From positions 1 through 64,000 of the forward strand of contig JACAEI010000039.1 in NCBI GenBank assembly GCA_013388905.1: a stretch of DNA of 64,000 bases, in the 5' to 3' direction. Each line of letters begins with the position of its first letter. Position 1 is the stretch's first letter. The notes below the pieces were generated by a model, which saw only the letters and a list, made by a program, of their open reading frames with translations, searched no databases and was not told the origin of the DNA. Position numbers and translations under genes: made by a program. This document shows positions 8,055 to 16,444 of the stretch, piece by piece. Origin of the DNA: Candidatus Bathyarchaeota archaeon. GTDB lineage: Archaea; Thermoproteota; Bathyarchaeia; Bathyarchaeales; Bathycorpusculaceae.

Positions 8055-9884
8055 ATGTGTGGCATCTTCGGTTGCGTTTTAAAAGAAGGAAATGCTGCGC
8101 CAGTGATACATGGATCTCTGAAAAGGCTCGAGTATCGCGGCTATGACTCAGTCGGCGAAGTAACTCTTCATAATGGTCAAATTTTCATCAAAAAAGACCA
8201 GGGAAAAATAGACGAGGTTCATAAACTTCATAATTTAGATGATTTGCCTGGAAACATTGGTATTGGACATACGCGATGGGCTACACATGGAGCACCATTA
8301 CAGGTTAATGCGCATCCACATGTTGATTGCAGTGGACAAATAGCCTTAGTCCACAATGGTATCGTAGAAAACTTTGTAGAGTTGAAGCTGGAGCTGGAAA
8401 ATCGTGGTCATGTTTTCCAATCCAAAACTGACACAGAAGTAATAGTTCATCTTATCGAAGACGTTTTAAATGTTAACCCCTCTCTAAGTCTCACTGACGC
8501 TGTTCTTGAAACTATAAAAAAGCTATGTGGCTCATACGCGATTGCCGTAGTCTCAACCAAAGAACCAGATAAAATAGTGTGCGCCAGAAATGAAAGTCCC
8601 CTAGTTATTGGAGTAAATGAAAACGCGTTATATTGTGCATCTGACATTCCGGCATTTCTACCATTAACCAAGAAGGCAGTAATAATAGATGATGGCGAGC
8701 TTGTTACACTTTCGTTGAAAGGTCTGGAAATTAGAAAAATAGCTGATTCAAGCCTTGTAACACGCGAGCCTAAGCTCATCGATTGGACACCTGAAATGGC
8801 TGTTAAACAGGGCTATCCGCATTTTATGATAAAAGAGATTCATGAGCAACCAGATTGTCTTCGAAACACGCTTAGACTTCAAGAGCATTATCTTGATTTG
8901 ATGGCAACTTTCCCCGACCGCGCCCGCGAAGTTTTTCTTGTAGCTTGCGGAACCTCTTACCACGCTTGTTTAGCTGCTTCTTACATGTTTTCTAAGCTTG
9001 CTTTTCTAGCCACTTATCCGGTAATTGCCTCAGAATTCATCGAACAACATGGGAAATCAGTAAACATCGACAGCACAATATTAGCAGTAAGTCAATCCGG
9101 CGAAACAGCAGACACTCTAGCCGCAGTAAACTGCGCTCGCCAAAGAGCCGCAACAATTCTCGGCTTAACCAATGCCATAGGCTCAACCTTAACACGAGTT
9201 TCACGGGTTTATATTGGTCAGCAATCCGGTCCAGAAATTGGAGTGGCAGCCACAAAGACATTTACTTCTCAACTTTCTGTTATGGCGCAAATCGCTCTGC
9301 GGCTTGCTAAGAAAAGAGGTAAAGTTTCGCAAGACGAGATGGATTACTTGGCAGACAGATTGCAGAAACTACCAGACATTGTTAAAACGATAATTGAAAC
9401 ACAGGAAGAAAAAGTGAAACAGATTGCGAAAAAGTACAAGGAAGCTAAAACATTCTTCTTCTTAGGTAGAGGAATAAGCACAGCCACAGCCTACGAAGGC
9501 AGACTAAAACTAATGGAAATAGCCTATGTGCCCGCAATAGCTTTTCCTGCGGGCGAAAGCAAGCATGGACCTATAAGCCTTATAGAACCGGGCTTTCCAG
9601 TAGTGTTCATCTGCCCGAAGGATGAGGCACATAAGACATTGATTGGCAACATAATGGAAATGAAAGCTAGAGGAGCTTCCATAATTGCGGTTATAGAGGA
9701 AGGCGACGAGGAAATCAAGAATTTGGCTGACGATTACATCGAAGTTCCTAAAGATATTCCTGAAGTGTTATCGCCTATACCCTTCATTATTCCATTGCAG
9801 CTTCTGGCTTATTATATGGCTGTTGAAAGAGGTTTCAATCCTGATACTCCTAGGAATCTGGCTAAATCTGTCACCGTGAAATAG
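8055..9884 (+). CDS. glmS: Glutamine-fructose-6-phosphate aminotransferase (isomerising)
   Basis: Makes glucosamine-6-phosphate from fructose-6-phosphate and glutamine, the entry to amino-sugar synthesis for glycans. The N-terminal nucleophile is present in MCGIFGC, followed by the Ntn-hydrolase glutaminase motifs LEYRGYDSVG, HTRWATHG and NAHPHVDCSG. Two SIS domains follow (VACGTSYHA, VSQSGETADT, FFLGRGISTATAYEGRLK) and the family ends in LAKSVTVK, as here. Length of 609 aa is normal. TGAGGC before the ATG gives a ribosome site. It is transcribed divergently from the winged-helix/S-layer gene. Confidence 0.98.
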   Translation: MCGIFGCVLKEGNAAPVIHGSLKRLEYRGYDSVGEVTLHNGQIFIKKDQGKIDEVHKLHNLDDLPGNIGIGHTRWATHGAPLQVNAHPHVDCSGQIALVHNGIVENFVELKLELENRGHVFQSKTDTEVIVHLIEDVLNVNPSLSLTDAVLETIKKLCGSYAIAVVSTKEPDKIVCARNESPLVIGVNENALYCASDIPAFLPLTKKAVIIDDGELVTLSLKGLEIRKIADSSLVTREPKLIDWTPEMAVKQGYPHFMIKEIHEQPDCLRNTLRLQEHYLDLMATFPDRAREVFLVACGTSYHACLAASYMFSKLAFLATYPVIASEFIEQHGKSVNIDSTILAVSQSGETADTLAAVNCARQRAATILGLTNAIGSTLTRVSRVYIGQQSGPEIGVAATKTFTSQLSVMAQIALRLAKKRGKVSQDEMDYLADRLQKLPDIVKTIIETQEEKVKQIAKKYKEAKTFFFLGRGISTATAYEGRLKLMEIAYVPAIAFPAGESKHGPISLIEPGFPVVFICPKDEAHKTLIGNIMEMKARGASIIAVIEEGDEEIKNLADDYIEVPKDIPEVLSPIPFIIPLQLLAYYMAVERGFNPDTPRNLAKSVTVK

Positions 9885-9966
9885 TAGTTCTGTTCTCTTC
9901 ATCTTTTCCTAGAGTGCAAATATGTTAAAAGCGTATTCTGCATTATTTTTTATTTGGTGCTACAGT

Positions 9967-10675
9967 TTGGAAAAACAAGATTGGGAAAGACTCATTAACA
10001 ACTTGATAAGAGAAGGGGTTCTACGCACGCCAAAAGTCATCAAAGCAATGCGCTCTGTGCCACGCACAAATTTTCTCACAAAGGACATGCAATCTTACAG
10101 CGCTGCTGACACACCACTTCCAGTTGGTTTTGGGCAGACCATTTCTGCGCCACATAGTCTTGCTTTTTGGCTTGGCTAGGCGAAACATGGTTTCAATAAT
10201 GAATGAAGCCCTACAATTGGAAGTCGGTCACAAAGTGTTGGAAGTCGGTGCAGGGTCTGGTTGGCATGCTGCAACGATAGCTGAGCTAATTGCGCCCAGC
10301 GAAGCGCCAAGAAGCGAATGGGGTCACGTGTACACCGTAGAAATTATTCAGGGATTAGCAGAATTTGCAAGAAAGAACATCATGAAGGCTGGATATGGCG
10401 ATCGTGTAACAATAATCTGCAGTGACGGTTCTCTGGGCTATCCTGAAAAAGCACCTTACGACAGAATCCTCGTAACAGCCGCTGCACCTGAAGTTCCAAA
10501 GCCACTATTTGAACAGCTGAAACCCTGCGGAATCTTGCTAATCCCGGTTGGAAGTCCCCACTTATTCCAGAGTCTAATAAAGATTACAAAACAAGCTAAT
10601 GGAAAAATTAGGGAAGAAAACCTTGGTGGAGTGGCTTTTGTTCCTTTAACTGGGCAGTATGGGCATAAATTTTAG
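9967..10675 (+). CDS. pcm: Protein-L-isoaspartate O-methyltransferase, split by a 31-nt candidate intron
   Basis: Repairs isoaspartyl residues by SAM-dependent methylation. Unspliced, the first frame reads through VPRTNFL and VGFGQTISAPH and stops at TAG 10177; the rest (MVSIMNEAL, motif I VLEVGAGSGWHAA, ILVTAAAPEVPKPL, LIPVG) lies in another frame. Removing 10154-10184 joins them as GQTISAPHMVSIMNEALQL, matching the uninterrupted family segment (E. coli GQTISQPYMVARMTELLEL). The joined product is about 225 aa, a normal length. I place the start at TTG 9967 with GGTG 7 nt before it; the ATG at 9922 would add an unlikely hydrophobic leader. The gene ends 4 nt inside the convergent trpB2. If the 31 nt are not spliced out, this is a pseudogene. 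Confidence 0.85.
10154..10184 (+). other. Candidate 31-nt pre-mRNA intron with bulge-helix-bulge ends
   Basis: The two junctions fold as follows. The central helix is CGCC (10148-10151) with GGCG (10179-10182). The bulges are ACA (10152-10154) and AAA (10183-10185). The inner helix is TAGTC (10155-10159) with GGCTA (10174-10178), including one G-T pair. The outer helix is weak: G-C, T-A, a mismatch, then two G-T pairs. Archaeal splicing endonuclease cuts after the second base of each 3-nt bulge. That removes exactly 31 nt and leaves CCA-CAC-ATG, restoring Pro-His-Met in frame. The motif is seen in the sequence; splicing is inferred. Confidence 0.7.
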
Positions 10676-11970
10676 AATTCCAGTTTTTCTTTATATGCTG
10701 CCAAATCCAAGAATCCATGTCCACTAATGTTCATACATATCACTTTCTCTTTTCCAGCTTTTTCCGCTTTTAGAGCTTCGTCTATTCCAGCACGGATGGC
10801 ATAGCTAGATTCTGGTGCGGGTAACCATCCTTCGCTTTGTAGGAAAATTTTTGCGGCTTCAAAGATTGCCTGTTCGTCGGTTAGATAAGCCACTGCTTTG
10901 ATGATATTGTGGTGTCTCAACAAGCTTATGAGGGGAGCGGCAGCGTGATAGCGTAAACCGTCAGCTTTGATGGGAGGCATGTCAATTTTATGACCCAGCG
11001 TATAAACCTTTAGAAGTGGGGTGTGCTCAGCAACATCGCCGAAGTCATATTTATATTCACCTTCAATCAGATTTGGAGCGGCAGACGATTGTGCAGCTAA
11101 GAATTCGCATTTGCGTTTTCCTTTTAATACTTCGCCGATGAATGGCAAGGCTATCCCGCCAAAATTGGAGCCGCCACCTAAACACCCTGTAATCAAGTCT
11201 GGTTCTTCATCAATAGATTCAAATTGTTTAATTGCTTCTTGCCCTATTATCGATTGATGCGTAAGAACATGATTCAAAACCGAGCCTAAACAGTATACGC
11301 TGCCCTCGTGAGTTTCAGTGTATTCTAATCCTTCTGAAATTGCAATGCCGAGTGAACCATGATGGTTAGCATCTTTAGAAAGAAGCTCTCTACCTATTTT
11401 TGTTTCTTTGCTGGGCGAAGAGTAAACTCTGGCGCCTAAAAGTTTCATTAAAGTTCTTCTATCTGTTTTCCAGTCGTATACAGATTTAACCCAAAAAACT
11501 ACGCACTCCAAGTCCAAAAGTCTAGCCGCATATGCAAGTGCAGTTCCCCATTGACCAGCGCCCGTTTCCGTGCTTAGTGTTGTTTTGCCTTCCTTTAACG
11601 CGTAATAGGCTTGAGCAACCGCTGTATTAGTTTTATGAGAGCCTGTGGGCGACAAATCTTCTCTCTTGTAATAAAGTCTCACCTTTTTCAATCCTAAACG
11701 CTTTTCCAAACGTTTTGCGCGGTAAAGCGGTCTTGGTCTGCCCATATGAATATACAGCTCGCGGATTTCGTCCGGTATAGGAATCCATCGCTCGCTTGAC
11801 ATTTCTTGCTTTAAACATTCCTTTATCATAGTTTTAGCCAGAAACTCCATCCTTGAAGGCCCGCTTTCCGGTTCTTTTGGAGGCGGAAGTGGCTCTGGCA
11901 AGTCAGGTATAATGTTATACCATTTAGTTGGAAATTCATCTATTGGTAAGGTGATTTGGTCTTTTTCCAT
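10672..11970 (-). CDS. trpB2: Tryptophan synthase beta-like enzyme, TrpB2 type
   Basis: A PLP enzyme joining indole and serine to tryptophan. Marks of the TrpB2 branch: a long N-terminal extension (WYNIIPDLPEPLPPP), GRPRPLYRAKRLEKRLG, the PLP lysine in SPTGSHKTNTA, ETGAGQWGTALAYAA, and the glycine-rich phosphate loop GCLGGGSNFGG. At 432 aa it matches TrpB2 rather than TrpB1 (about 400). No trpA or other trp genes are nearby, which is usual for TrpB2; it may salvage indole or work on another substrate. GGTGAG sits 5 nt before the ATG at 11970. Confidence 0.95.
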   Translation of the reverse strand: MEKDQITLPIDEFPTKWYNIIPDLPEPLPPPKEPESGPSRMEFLAKTMIKECLKQEMSSERWIPIPDEIRELYIHMGRPRPLYRAKRLEKRLGLKKVRLYYKREDLSPTGSHKTNTAVAQAYYALKEGKTTLSTETGAGQWGTALAYAARLLDLECVVFWVKSVYDWKTDRRTLMKLLGARVYSSPSKETKIGRELLSKDANHHGSLGIAISEGLEYTETHEGSVYCLGSVLNHVLTHQSIIGQEAIKQFESIDEEPDLITGCLGGGSNFGGIALPFIGEVLKGKRKCEFLAAQSSAAPNLIEGEYKYDFGDVAEHTPLLKVYTLGHKIDMPPIKADGLRYHAAAPLISLLRHHNIIKAVAYLTDEQAIFEAAKIFLQSEGWLPAPESSYAIRAGIDEALKAEKAGKEKVICMNISGHGFLDLAAYKEKLEF

Positions 11971-12036
11971 AATCGCTCACCAGTTGTGAAAGCGTATATT
12001 TCGCTACGTTTTGGATTAAAGTTTTGCTGTAAAACT

Positions 12037-13071
12037 TTATCCAAACCATTTTTCTAATGTTGTTTTTCCTCTAAGCTTTTCTGTGCCTTTTCGCATTTTT
12101 TCAAGAGCTTTTCTCACGCGATCTTCTGAGAAGTCTCTTTCTCTGCAAATGAAGTTTACAAGACCTTCCACATCTGGCTCTTTCCACTCTATACTATAGT
12201 TGTTTGTTACTTTTGGATTCAAGAAAACCTCCCGAATTTTTTGGTGTTCAACCGGAAACTCGGCATTTTTCAAGTATGGCAAGGCTTTGTCTAGATTTTC
12301 GTGTTCCCTTATCAGTTTTAAGGCAGTTTTTGGTCCCAAACCTTTTATGCCGTCTGGATTGAAGTCTGTTCCAATCAATATACCAACATCAATTAACTGT
12401 TCATATGTTATTTCACACGCTTTAAGAACAGCTTCCAACTCGACAACTTCGGGTATGACTTCAATAAAGATGTTCTTGCTGGGAAGTTTTCGCCGTCCTG
12501 AAATTGTAACATTCCTAACAAGTCTCGGAGCACCAAAGAGCAAACTATCATAGTCTTGGCTTGCGCAATAGTCGGCATTTCCGCGCTTTACAATGTGGGC
12601 TGCTTGTGCTTCCCCCTCGCTTGGCGCCTGAATCCATGGAATCCCCATCAGACCCAAGAGTTTTTTGCTATCCTCTGCCATGTAATCTTTCAAATGCGAT
12701 GTGGCTTGCGCATACATTCGTGCTTCTTGAATTTTACCCTCCTTTAAAGCACGTTCATATCTTACTAGGGCTTCCTCTTTTGCTTTCATACGCCTTTTTA
12801 TCTCAACTTCCTTAAGTGCTGGTGGCGTTCCATCAAAAACGTATATTGGTTTTATGCCCATCTCCACCAGATTGCTTGTTCTGTAAAGTAGACCACTTAA
12901 ATGGCTTGTAATCCTACCTGTCGAATCTTTAAGTGGTGTTCCATCTGGCTGGCGGATTATGGCTAAAAACTGGTACAAGGCATTATATGCATCAATGGCT
13001 ATGGATTTTCCACTTAAATCTTCAAGCTTGATGATTGTTTTCGGAACAAGGTCACGAAGATCAACACCCAA
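12037..13071 (-). CDS. fen: Flap endonuclease 1
   Basis: Structure-specific nuclease that removes 5' flaps in Okazaki fragment maturation and repair. All family blocks are present: GVDLRDLVP, IAIDAYNALYQFL, YVFDGTPP, PSEGEAQAA, SQDYDSLLFGAPRLVRN and GTDFNPDGIKGLGPKTAL (metal-binding acidic residues). A PCNA-binding box (TTLEKWFG) ends the protein. The frame extends to an ATG at 13107, but FEN-1 proteins begin at (M)GVDLRDL because the N-terminus threads to the active site. I therefore place the start at TTG 13071, giving 344 aa. Confidence 0.96.
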   Translation of the reverse strand: MGVDLRDLVPKTIIKLEDLSGKSIAIDAYNALYQFLAIIRQPDGTPLKDSTGRITSHLSGLLYRTSNLVEMGIKPIYVFDGTPPALKEVEIKRRMKAKEEALVRYERALKEGKIQEARMYAQATSHLKDYMAEDSKKLLGLMGIPWIQAPSEGEAQAAHIVKRGNADYCASQDYDSLLFGAPRLVRNVTISGRRKLPSKNIFIEVIPEVVELEAVLKACEITYEQLIDVGILIGTDFNPDGIKGLGPKTALKLIREHENLDKALPYLKNAEFPVEHQKIREVFLNPKVTNNYSIEWKEPDVEGLVNFICRERDFSEDRVRKALEKMRKGTEKLRGKTTLEKWFG

Positions 13072-13175
13072 AATAACCACATGAAAATATAGGTTTCGAA
13101 CTGTCATAATAAAGTTGCGAAAACATAGAAAATATAAGCAAGCTTGCCAATTACAGATGCACCATTTGAGGAATC

Positions 13176-13367
13176 ATGATGACTGAAAAAACAGCTACAA
13201 TAAGTTTAGTCACTTGCACAAGCTGTGGCAAGCCGATTCCGCCGGCAACAGAGGCCACAAAATTTCTTTGTCCAAACTGCGGTGAGATTCAGATAAGACG
13301 TTGCGGAAAATGTAGAAAATTCGGACGCCCGTATAAATGTCCTAAATGCGGCTTCACTGGACCATAA
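13176..13367 (+). CDS. Small zinc-ribbon protein of the HVO_2753 type
   Basis: A 63-residue protein with four CxxC pairs: [22 protein letters not shown] and CPKCGFTGP. It belongs to the short two-zinc-finger archaeal proteins typically encoded just before EF-1beta; relatives are thought to bind RNA or act in translation. GAGGAATC precedes the ATG. The EF-1beta start is 17 nt after its stop, so the pair is surely one operon. Confidence 0.9.
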   Translation: MMTEKTATISLVTCTSCGKPIPPATEATKFLCPNCGEIQIRRCGKCRKFGRPYKCPKCGFTGP

Positions 13368-13384
13368 CAATTGGAGGTTTTGGA

Positions 13385-13660
13385 ATGGGAAGTGTCATTA
13401 TAGCCTATAAAATTTTTCCAACAGATGTGAACGTTAACTTTGATGAGTTGAAAAAGAAGATTGAGGAATCACTTCCTGAATTTGCGTCTATCCATGGATA
13501 TGGAGAAGAGCCGATAGCATATGGCTTAATAGCCCTAATAGCGCACATCAAATTTCCTGAAGACAAAACTGGCATTCTTGAGGAGCTTGAAAAGAAACTG
13601 GAAGGGATAAGCGAAATAAGTCAAGTGCAAACAATTGCTGTGCGAAGAACAAGCAGATAA
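13385..13660 (+). CDS. ef1b: Translation elongation factor 1-beta
   Basis: Nucleotide exchange factor that reloads EF-1alpha with GTP. MGSVIIAYKIFPTDVNVNFD, ASIHGYGEEPIAYGLIALIA and the C-terminal SEISQVQTIAVRRTSR match archaeal aEF-1beta; 91 aa is the usual length. The frame extends upstream into the zinc-ribbon gene, but the ATG at 13385 has a strong GGAGG about 9 nt before it and gives the family N-terminus. Confidence 0.95.
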   Translation: MGSVIIAYKIFPTDVNVNFDELKKKIEESLPEFASIHGYGEEPIAYGLIALIAHIKFPEDKTGILEELEKKLEGISEISQVQTIAVRRTSR

Positions 13661-13999
13661 CCCTCTAGTATTTAAAGTATAGAAATCCTTTTACAAAAAT
13701 ATGCCATTTTTAAAGAGTACTATCCGGTTTGGTTTGGATTTTAATGCTTGCGCTAGGGGGTTCTCGTTGAAAAACAGCAATGCTAGATGTCGCAAAAAAG
13801 TTAACTTGAAGGCATAAGAAGAATAATGATAAGCATAAGCGGAGCATATGAGGATGAAGCTTTACTTTGCATGATTCTTACATGACAAGACACACAACAA
13901 GTTAATAAATGGCAATGGCACTATAAAACGAAAGGATTTATATAGGAATGAAATCTTGTTTCGAAACGTATTATACGCTAACAAAGGGAAGGATTCTAC
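13661..13999. other. Intergenic region of 339 nt
   Basis: AT-rich region between EF-1beta and cdc48. I see no convincing gene in either direction and no strong hairpin. It ends with the cdc48 promoter. Fragments resembling the C box of C/D RNAs occur near 13832 and 13850, but without matching D boxes. Confidence 0.6.
13937..13944 (+). promoter_or_regulatory. TATA box for cdc48
   Basis: TTTATATA preceded by an A/G-rich stretch (CGAAAGGA) suitable for TFB recognition. Start of transcription is expected near 13966, leaving a 34-nt leader with GGGAAGGA before the TTG start at 14000. Confidence 0.6.
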
Positions 14000-16171
14000 T
14001 TGAGTGAAGTACAATTACGTGTTGGCGACGCAAGACAAAGAGATGTTGGCAGAGGAATTGCGCGCATAGACCAGAAAACAATGCAGAAACTGGGTATATC
14101 AGCAGGTGATGTAATCGAAATAGTTGGCAAGAGAACCACCTCAGCCATAGCATGGCCAGCCTATAGTGAAGATCAAAACCGAGACATGATACGAATAGAC
14201 GGCTTTACACGCAAAAATGCAGGAGTAGCCATAAACGAATATGTTGTAGTGCGCCCTGCAAAAGTAAAAAGCGCCTTAAGCATAACTTTAGCGCCAGTAG
14301 ACATGCGCCTTAATGTTGACGAAGATTTTACAAATTTTGTGAAAAACCGTCTGATGGAAAGAACTTTGGTTGAAGGCGACACAACACTTGTCATGATGCT
14401 TGGACACGCGATTCCTTTCACCGTGACAAAAACTCGGCCACATGGCATAGTAAAAGTCACCGCAGAAACACGCCTAACAATTTTAAACGAACCAGCACCA
14501 GAAGGCAAAGGCTTGCCACGAACAACATACGAAGACATTGGCGGTCTACACGAAGAAATTCAAAGAGTAAGGGAAATGGTTGAGCTTCCCCTAAGGCATC
14601 CTGAACTGTTTCAAAGACTCGGAATAGAGCCTCCAAAAGGAGTGTTGCTTCATGGTCCTCCTGGCTGCGGAAAAACCTTGTTGGCTAGGGCTGTGGCAAA
14701 CGAGTCAGAGGCAAATTTCTTCTCAATAAACGGGCCTGAGATAATGAGCAAATTCTATGGCGAGTCAGAAGCTCGACTTAGAGAGATTTTCCAGCAGGCT
14801 CAACAGAATGCCCCAAGCATAATATTCATCGACGAGCTTGACGCTATAGCTCCTAAACGCGAGGAAGTCACGGGTGAAGTGGAAAGACGTGTTGTTGCAC
14901 AACTTCTCGCTCTTATGGATGGCTTGTCTGGACGGGGAAATGTCATTGTAATCGGCGCTACAAATAGACCCAGCGCACTTGACCCTGCCCTTCGCAGGCC
15001 TGGGCGATTCGACAGAGAAATTGAGATAGGTGTTCCAGACAAACAAGGAAGATATGAAATACTTCAAATTCACACACGTGGAATGCCTCTGGCGGAAGAT
15101 GTTGACCTTAAGAAATTGTCAGAAATGACTCACGGTTATACTGGCGCTGACTTGTCAGCCTTGTGCAGAGAAACCGCCATGAAAGCACTTCGCAGATATC
15201 TCCCCCAAATAAACCTCGAAGAAGAACGCATACCGCCGAGCGTGCTAGAAAGGATGGAAGTGAAAATGCAAGATTTCACGGAAGCTTACAAAGAAGTAAC
15301 GCCCACAGCCATGCGTGAAGTATACATCGAAGTGCCCACGGTTCACTGGGACGATATAGGTGGACTAGAAAGCGTTAAGCAAGAGCTCAAAGAAGCAGTA
15401 GAATGGCCAATCAAAAATCCGGAAATGTTTACGAGACTTGGTATAAAGCCGCCAAAAGGAATACTTCTGTATGGTCCTCCTGGCTGCGGAAAAACCTTGT
15501 TGGCTAGGGCTGTGGCAACTGAAAGCGAAGCCAACTACATAACAATAAAAGGTCCAGAAGTGTTTTCCAAATGGGTTGGCGAGTCTGAAAAAGCTATAAG
15601 AGAAGTTTTCAGAAAAGCCAGAATGGCTGCGCCTTCTGTGATATTCTTTGACGAGATGGATTCACTTGTGCCTCGTCGAGGGTTGGGTTTCGCAGATAGC
15701 GGAGTTACAGAACGTGTCATAAGCCAACTGTTAACTGAAATGGATGGGATAGTAAGCTTAGAAGATATCGTTGTTATAGCTGCGACAAACAGACCTGATA
15801 CAGTGGATCCTGCTGTGCTTCGCCCCGGAAGATTTGATAGACTAATATATGTGCCAGAGCCGGACGAAAAAAGTAGGATGCAAATATTCAAAATCTATAC
15901 AAAAAATGTTCCATTGGCAAACGATGTAAACTTATCGCAATTAGTCGCTGCGACGAAGAACTACTCTGGTGCTGATATAGAAGCTCTCTGCAGAGAGGCA
16001 GCTATGCACGCTTTGAGAAGAAATATTGACGCAAAAGAAGTCACGATGGGGAATTTCCAAGAAGCAATGAAGAAAATAGTGCCATCAATTACGCCGGACA
16101 TGGAGAAATGGTATAAAAGTTTTATGCAACAAGTTCGTCAAGTGCAAAAACCAGCAACACCAGTCGCTTAG
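14000..16171 (+). CDS. cdc48: Cdc48/VAT AAA+ ATPase
   Basis: A protein unfoldase feeding the proteasome. The 723-residue chain has a double-psi N domain (residues 1-90), a second N subdomain to about 180, then D1 and D2 AAA+ modules. Each module shows Walker A ([15 protein letters not shown]), Walker B ([24 protein letters not shown]), the SRH region and arginine fingers ([21 protein letters not shown]). It starts at TTG 14000 behind GGGAAGGA. The Walker A region of D1 and D2 is identical over 48 nt of DNA. A small helix-rich gene starts 12 nt after its stop. Confidence 0.98.
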   Translation: MSEVQLRVGDARQRDVGRGIARIDQKTMQKLGISAGDVIEIVGKRTTSAIAWPAYSEDQNRDMIRIDGFTRKNAGVAINEYVVVRPAKVKSALSITLAPVDMRLNVDEDFTNFVKNRLMERTLVEGDTTLVMMLGHAIPFTVTKTRPHGIVKVTAETRLTILNEPAPEGKGLPRTTYEDIGGLHEEIQRVREMVELPLRHPELFQRLGIEPPKGVLLHGPPGCGKTLLARAVANESEANFFSINGPEIMSKFYGESEARLREIFQQAQQNAPSIIFIDELDAIAPKREEVTGEVERRVVAQLLALMDGLSGRGNVIVIGATNRPSALDPALRRPGRFDREIEIGVPDKQGRYEILQIHTRGMPLAEDVDLKKLSEMTHGYTGADLSALCRETAMKALRRYLPQINLEEERIPPSVLERMEVKMQDFTEAYKEVTPTAMREVYIEVPTVHWDDIGGLESVKQELKEAVEWPIKNPEMFTRLGIKPPKGILLYGPPGCGKTLLARAVATESEANYITIKGPEVFSKWVGESEKAIREVFRKARMAAPSVIFFDEMDSLVPRRGLGFADSGVTERVISQLLTEMDGIVSLEDIVVIAATNRPDTVDPAVLRPGRFDRLIYVPEPDEKSRMQIFKIYTKNVPLANDVNLSQLVAATKNYSGADIEALCREAAMHALRRNIDAKEVTMGNFQEAMKKIVPSITPDMEKWYKSFMQQVRQVQKPATPVA
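14652..14699 (+). repeat. 48-nt direct repeat, copy 1 (D1 Walker A of cdc48)
   Basis: This stretch is identical to 15471-15518, exactly 273 codons further on. It encodes the D1 Walker A loop and the following helix, with every synonymous site the same. Confidence 0.85.
15471..15518 (+). repeat. 48-nt direct repeat, copy 2 (D2 Walker A of cdc48)
   Basis: Second copy of the repeat at 14652-14699. Sequence on both sides diverges at once (CTTC versus CTGT upstream; ACGAG versus CTGAA downstream). Confidence 0.85.
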
Positions 16172-16183
16172 GAGCATACAATT

Positions 16184-16411
16184 TTGCCAATTAAAACTTG
16201 GAAGACCCGTCCAGCCTACTATTTTCTTTTGGAGATTTTGAAAAAGAAAGGAGCTATGGCTGACACCGAACTTTTTGAAGCGTTAACCGAGGAATTTGAA
16301 GACTTAGGCTTTAAAGATTTCAACGAGTTATTAATGCGTCTAGAGGTCAACGGAAAAATCCGCACAACTGCAATGGTTCGCGGAAAAAGACGCATAGAGC
16401 TTGTAACATAA
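16184..16411 (+). CDS. Small winged-helix-like protein downstream of cdc48
   Basis: A 75-residue protein of three likely helices and a C-terminal beta hairpin (MVRGKRRIELV): a small winged-helix plan. It starts with TTG at 16184 behind GGAG, 12 nt after the cdc48 stop, so it is co-expressed with the ATPase. I do not recognise a named family. Its position suggests a Cdc48 adaptor or a DNA-binding protein, which is speculation. Confidence 0.7.
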   Translation: MPIKTWKTRPAYYFLLEILKKKGAMADTELFEALTEEFEDLGFKDFNELLMRLEVNGKIRTTAMVRGKRRIELVT

Positions 16412-16444
16412 ACAGCTTAATCCTAGGCTATTAATGTGTAATTC

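Noticed and set aside
9922-10179. Two separate small genes at 9922-10179 and 10124-10675
   Set aside because: Together they make one PCMT; the split falls within a conserved segment and is explained by the 31-nt insert.
13780-13900. Box C/D small RNA in the gap before cdc48
   Set aside because: C-box-like ATGAT strings are present but no matching CTGA D boxes at proper spacing.
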